DNA of 64,000 nucleotides from Halobaculum marinum (GTDB lineage Archaea > Halobacteriota > Halobacteria > Halobacteriales > Haloferacaceae). A model generated the notes under the pieces. The model saw only the letters and a list, made by a program, of their open reading frames with translations. It did not search any database and was not told the DNA's origin. The first letter of the stretch is position 1, and every line of letters starts with the position of its first letter. Made by a program: the position numbers and the translations under genes. The DNA is taken from positions 1 through 64,000 of the forward strand of contig NZ_CP119989.1 of the NCBI RefSeq assembly GCF_029338555.1, in the 5' to 3' direction. Of the stretch, positions 15,893 to 25,477 are shown one piece after another.

Positions 15893-16780
15893 CTACTCGA
15901 CGGCCCGCAGCGTCGCCCCCGTCGGGTGGATCGCACAGGCGTCGGCGTCGTAGCCGGCGTCAGAGAGCCCGGAGCCGAGCGCGTACACCGTCCGACCGAG
16001 CATCGCCATCGACGCCTGTCCGCCTTCGGCTTCGACCGCCTCGACCGCCTCGGCGACCTCCGGCACCAACAGGCCGGCCTCACTCGCGAACTCGCGGCCG
16101 GCGGCGAGCAACTCGTGTTCGTCGGGGGCGCGCATGAGTCGCCTGAGCGCCGTCTCGCCGGCCTCTTGCACTGGGTCGAGTTCGCCGCCGAGCACCCGCT
16201 CGGTCGACAGTTCGCCGAAGGAGACGTACTCCACGCGAGGGCGCGCCGGGACGCCGTCCATCCGCCCGTGCCCCGGTGCGCCGGGCTCCAAGCGGACCGG
16301 GAGGCCCCCGCGGAACTGCCCGACCACGTCGCCGAGTCCGGTACCTGCGGCGGCTTCAGCCGCGTGGGCGACGCGCACCAGGTCGTTCTCCGAGCGGCCC
16401 AACGCGAACAGCTCGTTGGCCGCCAGCGCCGTCGCCAGCGCGGCGGCCCCGGAGACGCCGAAGCCCGCGCCGACGGGAACGTCGCTGGTCACCTCCACGT
16501 CGGCGACGATACCCAGTTCGGCGAGCACGCGGTTCACCGGGTCCATCTCGGCGGGCGACCCGTCGAGGTCCAGCGCCGCGAGGCCGCCCTCCGTCGCCGC
16601 GGCCGCGGGGTCGCCAGCCACATCTGTGACGTCGCCGTCGGGCGGTCGGACCGTCACCTCGACGCCGTCCGACAGCGCGAGGCCGGCGCCACGCGAACCG
16701 GCGCGTACGGGGTCGTCGTCGGGGTACGGCGCGAAGAAGGCGGTGACGTGCCCCGGCGCGAACGCGGTCGCCTCGTCCAT
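15893..16780 (-). CDS. pantoate kinase
   Basis: This 295-residue GHMP-family kinase (COG1829) phosphorylates pantoate, the step before PPS in archaeal coenzyme A synthesis. It shows AFAPGHVTAFFAPY at the N-terminus and the GHMP ATP loop VPVGAGFGVSGAAALATALA. A late glycine-rich stretch (ALGSGLSDAG) is also present. The ATG at 16778-16780 is the one that begins the family pattern; the upstream part of the open frame is unlike it. It precedes the PPS gene by 74 bases. Confidence 0.9.
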   Translation of the reverse strand: MDEATAFAPGHVTAFFAPYPDDDPVRAGSRGAGLALSDGVEVTVRPPDGDVTDVAGDPAAAATEGGLAALDLDGSPAEMDPVNRVLAELGIVADVEVTSDVPVGAGFGVSGAAALATALAANELFALGRSENDLVRVAHAAEAAAGTGLGDVVGQFRGGLPVRLEPGAPGHGRMDGVPARPRVEYVSFGELSTERVLGGELDPVQEAGETALRRLMRAPDEHELLAAGREFASEAGLLVPEVAEAVEAVEAEGGQASMAMLGRTVYALGSGLSDAGYDADACAIHPTGATLRAVE

Positions 16781-16875
16781 ACTCGCGACAGCGCCGGGGT
16801 GAGAGTAGGGGTTTCGATCCCCGTCGAGCGGTCGCTGACCCGCGGGCTTTTGTCTCCAGCGCCGACCCACCGGGC

Positions 16876-17427
16876 ATGGACCACGTCGTCGTCGACGACC
16901 TCGACAACTCGCTGCAGCCTGCCGCGGTGATGCGTCACCTGACGGAGCCGCTGGGGTGTACGGATCTGGCGATCAACTACTACGAACTCGCGCCCGGCGA
17001 CTCGTTCGCCTTCGCGTACCACAACCACGAGGTCCAAGAGGAGGTGTTCGTCGTCCTGTCGGGGACGGCGACGTGGGTCGTCGGCCCCGAACCGGACGAG
17101 GCGCCGTTCGAGGAGGCCGGCGCGCCCGAGGAGCGTCGCGAGGTCGCGGTCGGGCCGCTGGAGGCGATTCGTCTCCCGCCGGGGCAGTTCCAGCGTGGGT
17201 GGAACCGCGGCGACGAGCGGGTGACCGCGCTCGCGCTCGGTGCACCGTTGGCGTACGGCGAGCAGTTGAAGCGCGACGACTGCCCGGCGTGCGAGGAGGA
17301 GGTCGCGGTGTCTATCGAGCGTGCTGGCGACGACGAGTCGCAGTTGATCACCGAGTGTGCCGACTGCGGCGCCGAGGTGGCACGGTGGCGACGCGGCGAC
17401 GACGGCGAGAACGAGCGGGTCCGCTGA
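16876..17427 (+). CDS. cupin protein with C-terminal zinc ribbon
   Basis: This 183-residue protein has a cupin metal-site motif 1, YHNHEVQEEVFVVLSGTATWV (about residues 49-69), and a second half with LPPGQFQRGWNRG. A short C-terminal ribbon follows with CPAC and CADC. Cupins are metal-binding beta barrels with many activities. The added zinc ribbon suggests a regulatory or protein-contact role, but no substrate can be named. It is divergent from the pantoate kinase gene across 95 bases. Confidence 0.75.
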   Translation: MDHVVVDDLDNSLQPAAVMRHLTEPLGCTDLAINYYELAPGDSFAFAYHNHEVQEEVFVVLSGTATWVVGPEPDEAPFEEAGAPEERREVAVGPLEAIRLPPGQFQRGWNRGDERVTALALGAPLAYGEQLKRDDCPACEEEVAVSIERAGDDESQLITECADCGAEVARWRRGDDGENERVR

Positions 17428-17430
17428 CGG

Positions 17431-17775
17431 CTACACGGAGCGGGCGGCCTCGTAGCTCGCGCGGAGATAGCGGTCCAGGTCACAGTCGGTGGCGGTCGCG
17501 GGTGGGAGCACCGCCCACCGGTCGACGGTGCGCGCCCCCGCCGCGAACGGTTCGACCGGGAACTCCGCCGCGAGGTGCTCGCGGTCGTCGTCCGGGAGGC
17601 GAGTGAGGGCGACGCCCTGCGTCGAGACCACCGCGAACAGCGTCCCGTCGGCGGTGTAGGAGGGGCAGCCGAACATCGTCGTGTGGGCGACGCCCGGCCA
17701 GTTCTCGATCACACGGTCACACTGCGCCCGGAGGTCCCCGGCGACCTCCTCGTCGTAGTACCCGCTCGGCGTCAT
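17431..17775 (-). CDS. TfoX N-terminal-like protein
   Basis: This 114-residue protein has WPGVAHTTMFGCPSYTADGTLFAVV, a pattern of the TfoX/Sxy N-terminal domain (the MFGG-like turn), followed by TRLPDDDREHLAAE and WAVLPP. In bacteria TfoX relates to competence; in archaea the role is unknown. The ATG at 17773-17775 (MTPSGYYDEEV) is preferred to further upstream starts. The stop is 3 bases from the cupin stop (convergent). Confidence 0.65.
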   Translation of the reverse strand: MTPSGYYDEEVAGDLRAQCDRVIENWPGVAHTTMFGCPSYTADGTLFAVVSTQGVALTRLPDDDREHLAAEFPVEPFAAGARTVDRWAVLPPATATDCDLDRYLRASYEAARSV

Positions 17776-17890
17776 GCCGTGGGGTACGCGGGAGCCGAAT
17801 CTATGTGTATCGGTACCGAAGATCACAGTCTATCGCGCGTCGGTCCGCTCCCGTCGGCGGAAAAATGGAGAATCCAGAGCGTCGCGTCGT

Positions 17891-19195
17891 CTACGGGCTC
17901 AGGCGCTGGCGGTCGCGCGGGAACAGGACGGCCTCGCGGATGTTGTCGAGGTCGAGCATCGTCATGAGGAGGCGCTCGGCGCCCATCCCCCAGCCGGCGT
18001 GGGGCGGCATCCCGTAGCGGAACATCTTCGTGTAGTAGTCGAACTCCTCGGGGTCGAGTCCCTGCTGCTCGAAGCCGGCGATGAGCTCCTCGTAGCGGTG
18101 CTCGCGCTGGCCGCCCGACACGAGCTCCATGCGCGGGTGCATCATGTCGAAGCCGGTCGACTTGTCGGGCTCGTCGTCGTGGTCCTTGATGTAGAACGGC
18201 TTCACCTCCGACGGCCAGTCGGTGATGAAGTAGTGCTCGCCGACCTCCTGCCCGAGCACGTGCTCGGCCTCCGTCGAGAGGTCGTCGCCCCACACCAGGT
18301 GGTCGTCGAGTTCGCCCGTCGCGTTGACGCGGTCGAGCGCCTCCTGGTAGCTCAGGCGCGGGAAGTCGCCCTCGGGGACCTCGAAGTCGTCGGCGAGGTC
18401 GAGCAGTTCGAGTTCGTCGGCGCAGTTCTCCTGCACCGCCTCGTAGGCCGCCTTCGTGACCGCCTCGGCGACGTCCATCGCCTCGGTGTGGTCACAGAAC
18501 GCGCCCTCGAAGTCGATGGAGTGGGCCTCGTTGAGGTGGCGCGGCGTGTTGTGCTCCTCAGCACGGAAGATCGGGCCGATCTCGAACACGCGCTCCAGGT
18601 TGGAGCCAGCCATCAGCTGCTTGAACAGCTGCGGGCTCTGGTTCATGAACGCCTCCTCGCCGAAGTAGGAGATGGGGAACAGCTCCGTGCCGCCCTCCGT
18701 CCCGGTGGCGACGATCTTCGGCGTGTTGATCTCGGTGGCGTCGTGGCTGCGGAAGGCGTCGCGGACCGCTCGGAGGAGTTCCGCGCGGATCTCGAAGATG
18801 GCCTGGACCTCCGGCTTGCGGAGGTCGAGCGTGCGGTTGTTCAGGCGGGTCGGCAGTTCGGCGTCGACCTTGCCGGAGGGGTCGAGCGGGAGTTCGGGGT
18901 CGGCGGGCGCGACGACCTCGATGTCGGTCGGGACGACCTCGACGCCGGTGGGCGCGCGGGGCTCCTCCTTCACGTCGCCCTCGACCTTGAGGACGGACTC
19001 GCGGTGGGCGTCGAGGCCGGTCTCGACCATCGCCTCGTCCATCTCGTCTTTCTCGAGTTTGACCTGGATCTTCCCCGTCTTGTCGCGGAGGATCAGGAAC
19101 GCGATACCGCCGAGGTCGCGGGTCTCGTGGACCCAGCCGGCGACGGTGACCGCCTCGCCGGGGGTCGCGTCAGCCGTGTAGGTTCGACCGTGCAT
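17891..19195 (-). CDS. aspS: aspartate--tRNA(Asx) ligase
   Basis: This 434-residue class IIb synthetase has an N-terminal OB-fold anticodon domain ([15 protein letters not shown]), motif 2 [15 protein letters not shown], and motif 3 [20 protein letters not shown]. The archaeal short form lacks the bacterial insertion. A GatB gene lies at 38.2 kb, so the synthetase probably also charges tRNA-Asn with aspartate for later amidation; this is inference from the gene pair. The rc of gtgttaaag (19217-19225) is a TATA-like element 22-30 bases before the ATG. Confidence 0.94.
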   Translation of the reverse strand: MHGRTYTADATPGEAVTVAGWVHETRDLGGIAFLILRDKTGKIQVKLEKDEMDEAMVETGLDAHRESVLKVEGDVKEEPRAPTGVEVVPTDIEVVAPADPELPLDPSGKVDAELPTRLNNRTLDLRKPEVQAIFEIRAELLRAVRDAFRSHDATEINTPKIVATGTEGGTELFPISYFGEEAFMNQSPQLFKQLMAGSNLERVFEIGPIFRAEEHNTPRHLNEAHSIDFEGAFCDHTEAMDVAEAVTKAAYEAVQENCADELELLDLADDFEVPEGDFPRLSYQEALDRVNATGELDDHLVWGDDLSTEAEHVLGQEVGEHYFITDWPSEVKPFYIKDHDDEPDKSTGFDMMHPRMELVSGGQREHRYEELIAGFEQQGLDPEEFDYYTKMFRYGMPPHAGWGMGAERLLMTMLDLDNIREAVLFPRDRQRLSP

Positions 19196-19216
19196 ACAGT
19201 GCGCTTCCGGCGCGAT

Positions 19217-19225
19217 GTGTTAAAG
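19217..19225 (-). promoter_or_regulatory. TATA box of aspS
   Basis: On the minus strand this reads ctttaacac, an archaeal TATA-like element ending 21 bases before the aspS ATG (19193-19195). The spacing suits a leaderless transcript. Confidence 0.45.
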
Positions 19226-19327
19226 TCGGTCGATCCCCGCTGTCACCCCTCGGGAAGGCTTAACACGGAGGATCGCCCGCCAGTCGTGAGTGTCGGTCGG
19301 CAGACGCGCGTCGGCCGACGGGGGTAC

Positions 19328-19360
19328 GCTTATCCCCCGGCATCGAATCGACCCGCAGTG
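19328..19360 (+). promoter_or_regulatory. TATA box and GTG start of the histidine kinase
   Basis: The element gcttatcc (19328-19335) lies 22 bases before the GTG at 19358-19360. It is the best-placed TATA element for the kinase gene and supports this start over the later in-frame GTG at 19399. Confidence 0.4.
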
Positions 19361-20620
19361 ACGAACTCGGGCGGACGTGAGGAACCGAGAGACGACGCCG
19401 TGACCCGCGGCGCCGCGACTCGCGACGGCGCCGACGCGCCGGCGGAGGTCGACGACGACGCCGGACCGGCCTGGTTCTCCACCGCACTGGCGGCCAGCGG
19501 CGTGTTCACGGGGGCGCTCGTCGTCGGGACGGCCGCCCTCGCGTTCACCTCCGCGGGGCGGTCCCCGGGGTCGATCGTGTTGGGTCTCGTCGGCCCGCTG
19601 TGTGCGGTGTGGGCGTACGGCGTCACCCTCGCGTGGGTGGCGCGCACGCGCCCGCCGCGCCACCACCACGCCCGTCTCGCCGGCTGGCTGGTGATCGGGG
19701 TGATCCCGCTGGTGGTCGGTGCGGTCGTGATGCAGGCGTACAGCGCCGCCGTCGGGGCGCTGTCGTCGTTCTCGCCGGCGGCCGCGGGCGGGTGGGCCTG
19801 CGGCGGGGTCGTGTTCGGCGCCGCCGTCGGCATCGGCGACGTCCGCGTCCGGATGCGCACGGCGGAGGCCGAGGAGGCGAACGCCCGCTTCGAGCGACTC
19901 GTCGAGGTGCTCACCGTCCTCAACCGGGTGTTGCGCCACGACGTGCGCAACGACCTCACCGTGATCGCGGGGTACATCGACCTCGCGCGCCGCGAGGGCG
20001 ACGCCTCCATCGCCGAGTACCTCGACGGCATCGAGGCACGCGCCGAGCGCATCGAGCGGCTGAGCGACCACGCGCGCCTCGCCGAGGACGCGGTGTTGGG
20101 CGACGAGACGATCGAGGGGACGACCGACCTCGCGCTCGTCGCCGAGCGCGTCGTCGGCACCATCGCCCGCGACTTCCCCGCCGCGGCGGTGTCGGTGCAG
20201 GTCAACCCCGAGGAACGAGCGCCCGCGTCCCCGGCCACGACCTGCTGGAGTCGGCTATCCACAACGTCGTCGAGAACGCCGTCGAGCACGCCGGGCGCGA
20301 GGACCCGACGGTCGACGTGACCGTGCGGGTGCGCCAGACCGACGCCGTCGACGACGACGCGACCCCGACTGCCGTCGGGGCGAGCCCCGGTCGGCGTCGT
20401 CGAGGTAGTCGTCGCCGACGACGGCCCGGGGTTCCCCGACCGCGAGCGGGCCGTGCTGGAGGAGGGCGGCGAGGACGCGCTGGAGTCGAGTTCCGGGATG
20501 GGGCTGTGGGTGGTCCACTGGATCGTCGACACCGTCGGCGGCGTCACGACCGTCGCGGACCGCGACGGCGGCGGCAGCGTCGTCACGCTCCGGTTCCCGC
20601 GAGTCGACGACGGCGAGTGA
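19358..20620 (+). pseudogene. membrane sensor histidine kinase, two frameshifts as given
   Basis: The first frame gives four hydrophobic segments (about residues 40-165) and then the DHp helix with the phospho-accepting histidine in NRVLRHDVRNDLTVIAGYID. After VNPEERA it leaves frame near 20219-20224. The next frame gives the N-box HDLLESAIHNVVENAVEHAG. A second shift at about 20376-20390 restores VVEVVVADDGPGF, GMGLWVVHWIVDTVGG and the end at 20620. The restored protein has about 420 residues and all ATPase motifs, which argues for sequencing error. The signal and the cognate response regulator are not in view. Confidence 0.75.
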
Positions 20621-20710
20621 ACTGAGTCGCTGGTGAGCCACGCGGCTCGACGGGGTGACGAGAACGGGAGGAGGGTGGCGGCAGGCTGGCGGTTCGTGAG
20701 TGACGTAGCC

Positions 20711-21433
20711 TCAGGCGTCGGCGAGGTCGGCGTGGGCGTCTTTCACGCCCTCGACGGTCTCACGGACCGCGTCGGCGCCCTCGTCGTGGAGGAGGTCGCC
20801 GACGACGACGGTGTCGGCCACCTGCCCCATCGCGTGGGCGTCATCGTAGTCGTGGATGCCGCCGCCGTAGAACAGCGTCGACTCCTCGAGTGCGTCATGG
20901 GCCGCCTTCACCGTCTTGCGGTCGCCGAGGGTGCCGGAGTACTCGACGTACACGATGTCCTGGCCGAACATCTTCTCGGCGACGCGGGCGTACGCGCCGA
21001 CCTCCTCGGGCGTGAGGTCGCAGTCGGCGCTGGTGAGCTGTGCGGCGGAGGCGTCGGGGTTGAGCACGATGTACGCCTCGGTGTGGGTGCGGTCCCAGTC
21101 GAGGTCGTCGGCGATGCGGACCCACTCCTTGTGGGCGCCGGTGATCCAGAACGGCTCGCCGGCGTTGAACACCGTCGGGATGAGGTAGCCGTCGAGCGCC
21201 TCGTCGTCGACGACGACCGCCGGGTTCGACGGCTCCTGGTACAGCGGCACGTCGTGGGCCTTGCACGCCTCGATGACACGGGTCGCCTTCTCGGAGGTCA
21301 CGTCGAGCGTGCCGCCGATCTCGATGGCGTCCGTGCCGGTCTTGCAGGCGTCTTCGAACGTCTCGTCGCCGTGGAGTTCCTTGTCGGGGTCGATCTTGAG
21401 GATGTGGTCCCACTCCTCCCAGGGCGCACTCAT
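20711..21433 (-). CDS. geranylgeranylglyceryl phosphate synthase
   Basis: This 240-residue TIM-barrel prenyltransferase joins geranylgeranyl diphosphate to sn-glycerol-1-phosphate, the first committed step of archaeal ether lipids. Typical blocks are [33 protein letters not shown], the [11 protein letters not shown] strand, [27 protein letters not shown] and [14 protein letters not shown], the last two forming the phosphate site. The ATG at 21431-21433 is preceded by the rc of gctaaaaag, a TATA-like element about 20-28 bases upstream. Confidence 0.93.
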   Translation of the reverse strand: MSAPWEEWDHILKIDPDKELHGDETFEDACKTGTDAIEIGGTLDVTSEKATRVIEACKAHDVPLYQEPSNPAVVVDDEALDGYLIPTVFNAGEPFWITGAHKEWVRIADDLDWDRTHTEAYIVLNPDASAAQLTSADCDLTPEEVGAYARVAEKMFGQDIVYVEYSGTLGDRKTVKAAHDALEESTLFYGGGIHDYDDAHAMGQVADTVVVGDLLHDEGADAVRETVEGVKDAHADLADA

Positions 21434-21749
21434 ATTGGCTGTTGGTGGTGTGCAGAGGGCTAAAAAGGGCGCGGATGCGCGGTGTGACACCCGTAGATTC
21501 AACTCCCAGCTGTGGAGGACGGACACGAGGGGCCGGCGTGCGGCATCGAGACGGCGGCTCTGCCGATAGGGTGGAGGCACGGATCGAGCGCACCGACCAG
21601 AAGGTCGATATCGTGAGGAAGCGGTAGGGGGTAGTCGTCGCCGAGTCGCGCCGCGAACGACCGACCGATTCGCTCACGGTCGCGACCGCTCCACGCTCTC
21701 GTCCCTCGATCCCAACTGATACCCGTGGTCCGCGTCTCCACAGAGAGAC
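21434..21749. other. intergenic region without a recognisable gene
   Basis: These 316 bases separate the divergent GGGP synthase and small membrane protein genes. Short open frames on both strands have no family features and unfavourable composition. The only elements I see are the TATA-like gctaaaaag near 21452-21460 (minus strand) and the lower GC content near the right end. No tRNA or hairpin structure stands out. Confidence 0.5.
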
Positions 21750-21985
21750 ATGGGATTCTTAGACTCCTTCGGAGCCTTAGCGAGCAGCATCGTCGCGTCG
21801 ATCGTGCTGCTGGTGTTCGCCATCCTCAGCTTCTTCATCACGGTGTTCATCGTGCAGGTCGGCGCCGGCCTCGCGGGCTACTCGCCCACCGGCGACTTCA
21901 TCGTGCTGTCGGCAGCCATCCTCGCGACGGGCGCCATCGTCGCGGGGCGACGCCGCTGTCGGGACTCAGCGGCATCACGGAGTAA
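21750..21985 (+). pseudogene. small membrane protein, frameshifted near the C-terminus as given
   Basis: The frame from the ATG at 21750 gives two hydrophobic segments, ASIVASIVLLVFAILSFFIT and VLSAAILATGAIVAG. It then runs on at the gggg run 21944-21947 into an implausible Arg-rich tail. One added G switches to the neighbouring frame, which gives GATPLSGLSGITE and a stop at 21985, for about 78 residues. The restored form resembles small haloarchaeal membrane proteins of unknown role. The long unshifted continuation runs over the next gene on the other strand and should not be believed. Confidence 0.65.
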
Positions 21986-22007
21986 CGACGGGCAGTCGGC
22001 GCGCGAC

Positions 22008-22799
22008 TCAGTTCGTCAGCTCCCGATAGTACGACACCGAGAGCGTGCCGATGAAGCTCCCGAACAGCGTCCCGACGACGATCAGCACCGCCGACAGCGC
22101 CACGGCGCCCAGCGACGGGAAGCCGACGGCGAGCGGGTCCGTCGGGACCGCGGGCATCGTCAACACCGACGAGAGCCCGACAACGGCGCCGAACCCGCCC
22201 CCGAGCGCCCCCACGAGGAGCGTGTACCCGAGGACGCTCACGAGATTCCGGCGAACGAGCGCGTAGCTGTGTCTGAGCGCGTCGAGGGCGTCGTAGTCGT
22301 CGACGACGATGGCCTGCCCGTAGAACTGGACCACGAACACGAGCACCAGATACGCGAGCACCACTGCGAGCACGACGAGGCCGGCGGCGACAAGCAGCGG
22401 CGTGCTCGGCGTGCCGCCGCCCGGGTAGAGGCTCACGACCGCGACGACAGCGGCGACGAATCCGAACAGCCCGAGCGCGAGGTTGACGCCGACGAGCAGG
22501 AGGTACACGAGGAACACCTGCACGAAGTTCGCCTTCCCGGCGGCGACGAACGTCGACAGCGACGTGTGCCCGTCGAGCGCCTCGTCGGCCATGCCGATGA
22601 AGCCGGCCTGCACGAACGGGGTCACCACGAGGAACAGCGCCGAGACGGCGAGCGACACGACGCTCGCGAGGAGCGGCGCGCTCGATTGGAGGAGCAGTTG
22701 CGGCGTCTGCAACAGCGTCAACACGAGCACGGGCACGAACAGCGCGGGGTTGCGGACGAGCGTCGCGGGCGTCCGCCGGAGGGCGGTCTGGAGGGCCAT
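22008..22799 (-). CDS. DUF7847-like integral membrane protein
   Basis: This 263-residue, very hydrophobic protein has about six helices. They include LFVPVLVLTLLQTPQLLLQ, LLASVVSLAVSALFLVVTPF and LFGSFIGTLSVSYY, with a conserved-looking cytosolic block DDYDALDALRHSYALVRRN before the last pair. The arrangement matches a haloarchaeal membrane family that resembles the YciC/DUF975 fold. The function is unknown. The ATG at 22797-22799 begins the amphipathic N-terminus. Confidence 0.65.
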   Translation of the reverse strand: MALQTALRRTPATLVRNPALFVPVLVLTLLQTPQLLLQSSAPLLASVVSLAVSALFLVVTPFVQAGFIGMADEALDGHTSLSTFVAAGKANFVQVFLVYLLLVGVNLALGLFGFVAAVVAVVSLYPGGGTPSTPLLVAAGLVVLAVVLAYLVLVFVVQFYGQAIVVDDYDALDALRHSYALVRRNLVSVLGYTLLVGALGGGFGAVVGLSSVLTMPAVPTDPLAVGFPSLGAVALSAVLIVVGTLFGSFIGTLSVSYYRELTN

Positions 22800-22829
22800 G
22801 GCTGACCACTCGTTCAGCTTCTGATAAAC

Positions 22830-25401
22830 CTACTGACTGATCCGGCGCCGCGACGCCGCGGTCCGGCGCCGCTGATCCGCCTTCGCCTGCCAGTCGCGCA
22901 CGGTGTCGGGGCCGACGCCGTCCAACTCGTCGGCGAGCGCGTCCGGCTCCATCTCCTTGAGCGACGACACGTCGTCGACGCCGGCGTCTTTCAGCTTCTT
23001 GGCGGTCTTCTCGCCGACGCCCTCGATCGTCTCCAGTTCCGACCCCTTCTGGCGCGACTGGTACTCGCGGTAGTTGCAGATCGGACAGCCGAGTTCCCAC
23101 GGTTCGTCGCCCGAGTGGACGACGAGGTGCGGCAGGTCGTGCTCCTCGCACGTCTCGTCGGTCACCTCGATCTCACCGCGCCGGGGCAGCGGCAGCGAGT
23201 AGTCGCAGTCGGGATAGCGCGTACAGCCGACGAGCCGCGACCCGGAGCGCAGGCGCTTGATCGCCAACTCGCCGCCGTGCTCCTCGCCGCAGTCGGGGCA
23301 GACGCCGATGACCTCGTCCTCCTCCTCGTCGGCCTCGTCGGCCTTGCACTGCGGACAGCCGTGGACGAACGTCTTGCGCCCCGCGAGCATCTTCACCTCG
23401 TTCAGCCCGTGGTCCTCGCACACGTCGTCGAGGATGAGCGGCTTGCCCGTCGACGGGAGCGGCAGAGTGTACTCGCACTCGGGGTAGCCGTCACAGCCGA
23501 CGAAGTACGACCCCGCCCGCGACTTGCGCACGAGGAGCGTGTCGCCACACTCCGGGCACGGGCCCAACTGCTTGTCCGCCTTCAGCGACTTCTGGAGGTG
23601 GTCGCCGACCTCCTCGCGCGACTCGGCGAGTTCCTCGAACACCTGCGCCAGCATCTCGCGGGACTCGTCGGCGACCTCGTCGAAGTTCTTCTCGCCCGCG
23701 GCGATGGCCTGCATGTCCGCCTCCAGTTGGGCGGTCATCTCGTCGCTCACGATGCGGTCGGCGAACTCTTCGCTGGCCTCGACGACCGCCTTCGCGAGGC
23801 CGGTGGGTCGCGGCGGGTCGCTCTCGATGTAGCCGCGGTCGTACAGCTTCTGGATCACGTCGTGACGCGTCGCCTTCGTCCCGATGCCCATCTCCTCCAT
23901 CGTCTCGATGAGCCGCGACTGGCCGTAGCGACGCGGCGGCTGGGTCTGCTTGGCCTCGAACTCGGTGTCGGCCACCGCGAGCGCCTCCCCCTTCGACACG
24001 TCGGGGACGAAGCTCTCGTTGGTCGAGAAGTACGGGTACACGCGGTGGTACCCCTCCTCCACGAGGCGCTTCCCGTTGGACTTCAGGCGGAGCGGGCCGT
24101 CGTCGATGCCCACGCTCGCGTCGCCCTCCTCGACCTCGGTGACGACGCGCAGGTGCTCCCACTCGGCGTCGGGCGCGCAGGTCGCGAGGAAGCGCCGCAC
24201 GACCAGTTCGTACACCTCCCACTCGTCGTCGGAGATCTCCGACGGCGCGGGCAGTTCCCCGGTCGGGTGGATCGGGGGGTGGTCGGTCGTCTCCTCGTCA
24301 CCCTCGGTGGGCGTGATGTCGTCCAACTCCAGCAGCGACTCGGCGTCGTCGCCGAACTTCCGCCCCATCGACAGCTCGTCGAGCAACTCGCGCTCGTCGA
24401 GGTCCTCCGGGTAGACGGTGTTGTCCGTCCGCGGGTAGGTGATGAACCCGGCGGTGTACAGGTCCTCGGCGATGCTCATCGCCCGCTGGGCGGAGTAGCC
24501 GATGGAGGAGGCCGCGCGGATGAACTGCGTCGTGTTGAACGGCGCCGGCGGCTCGTCCGTGCGACTCCGGCGGCGGACCGAGGAGACGGTCGCCGACTCG
24601 GCCGACTCCAGTCGCTCGTAGACGGCCTCGGCGGTCGCCTCGTCCCAGACGCGCTCGGCCTCGGTGCCGTCGTCGTCCTCGTAGAAGTACTGCGCCTCGA
24701 ACGCCTCCTCGGGGTCGCTCTCCGACTTCAGCAGGTCGGCGAACAGTTCCCAGTAGTCCTCGGGGTCGAACGCCTCGATTTCGCGTTCGCGGTCGACGAT
24801 GAAGCTTCAGCGTCGGCCCCTGCACCCGTCCGACGGAGATGAAGTCGTTCCCCAACTGCCGCGCCGACAGCGAGAGGAACCGCGTCAGCGACGCCCCCCA
24901 GATGAGGTCGATGATCTGGCGGGCCTCGCCCGCGGCGGCCAGATCGAAGTCGATCTCGTCGCGGTTCTCGAAGGCGTTGGTCACCTCGCGCTGGGTGATC
25001 GACGAGAAGCGCACGCGGTCGACCGGCACGTCCTCGTTCACCTCGCGGATCAGTTCGTACGCCTCCTTGCCGATCAACTCCCCCTCGCGGTCGTAGTCAG
25101 TCGCGATGACGACGCGGTCGGCCTCCCGCGACAGCAGGCGCAGGGCGCGGACGATGCCCTCCTGCGTGGGGCGTTTGCGGACGGGCGCGTCGATCAACTC
25201 GACCGGCTCCACGTCGCGCCAGTCGTCGTACTCCGGCGGGAAGTCCACCGCGACGACGTGGCCGGACAGCCCGATACAGCGGGTGCCACCCCAGCGGTAG
25301 ACGTTGACGCCGGCGCGACGCTCGGTGTCGAAGTCCTCCCCCGAGAGGATCTCCGAGAGACGCCGCGCGGCGTTGTCCTTCTCGGTGACGATCAGTTCCA
25401 T
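22830..25401 (-). pseudogene. topA: DNA topoisomerase I (type IA), one frameshift as given
   Basis: The enzyme relaxes negative supercoils. The N-terminal part (start 25401) has the Toprim pattern (IVTEKDNAARRL, VIATDYDREGELIG) and the block FISVGRVQGPTLKL. There, at about 24802-24803 (gaagctt where gagctt would keep frame), one extra base shifts the reading. The next frame holds the active-site tyrosine in AGFITYPRTDN and then three CPxCG zinc clusters. A final CPIC site and a helix-hairpin-helix C-terminus (LETIEGVGEKTAKKLKDAG) end at 22830. The restored length is about 856 residues. The gene is core, so a base-calling error is likely. Confidence 0.85.
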
Positions 25402-25477
25402 CAGTTGCCCGGGGATAAGCCGAAACCCCGGGTAAAGCTTTCGCGGTCCGACCCGTCCGGCGACGACCCCCGCCGAC

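Noticed and set aside
17774-19330. Long open frame antisense to aspS leading into the histidine kinase
   Set aside because: The part before the kinase start is the complement of the AspRS gene. Only the part from 19358 resembles a protein family.
20395-20625. Reading of the kinase end as an independent Arg-rich protein
   Set aside because: The neighbouring frame gives the clear ATPase G boxes of a histidine kinase; the Arg-rich sequence is what remains after a frameshift.
21970-22805. Continuation of the small membrane frame through the next gene
   Set aside because: The tail is Arg/Glu/His-rich, has no family features and is antisense to the DUF7847-like gene. It results from a missing base at 21944-21947.
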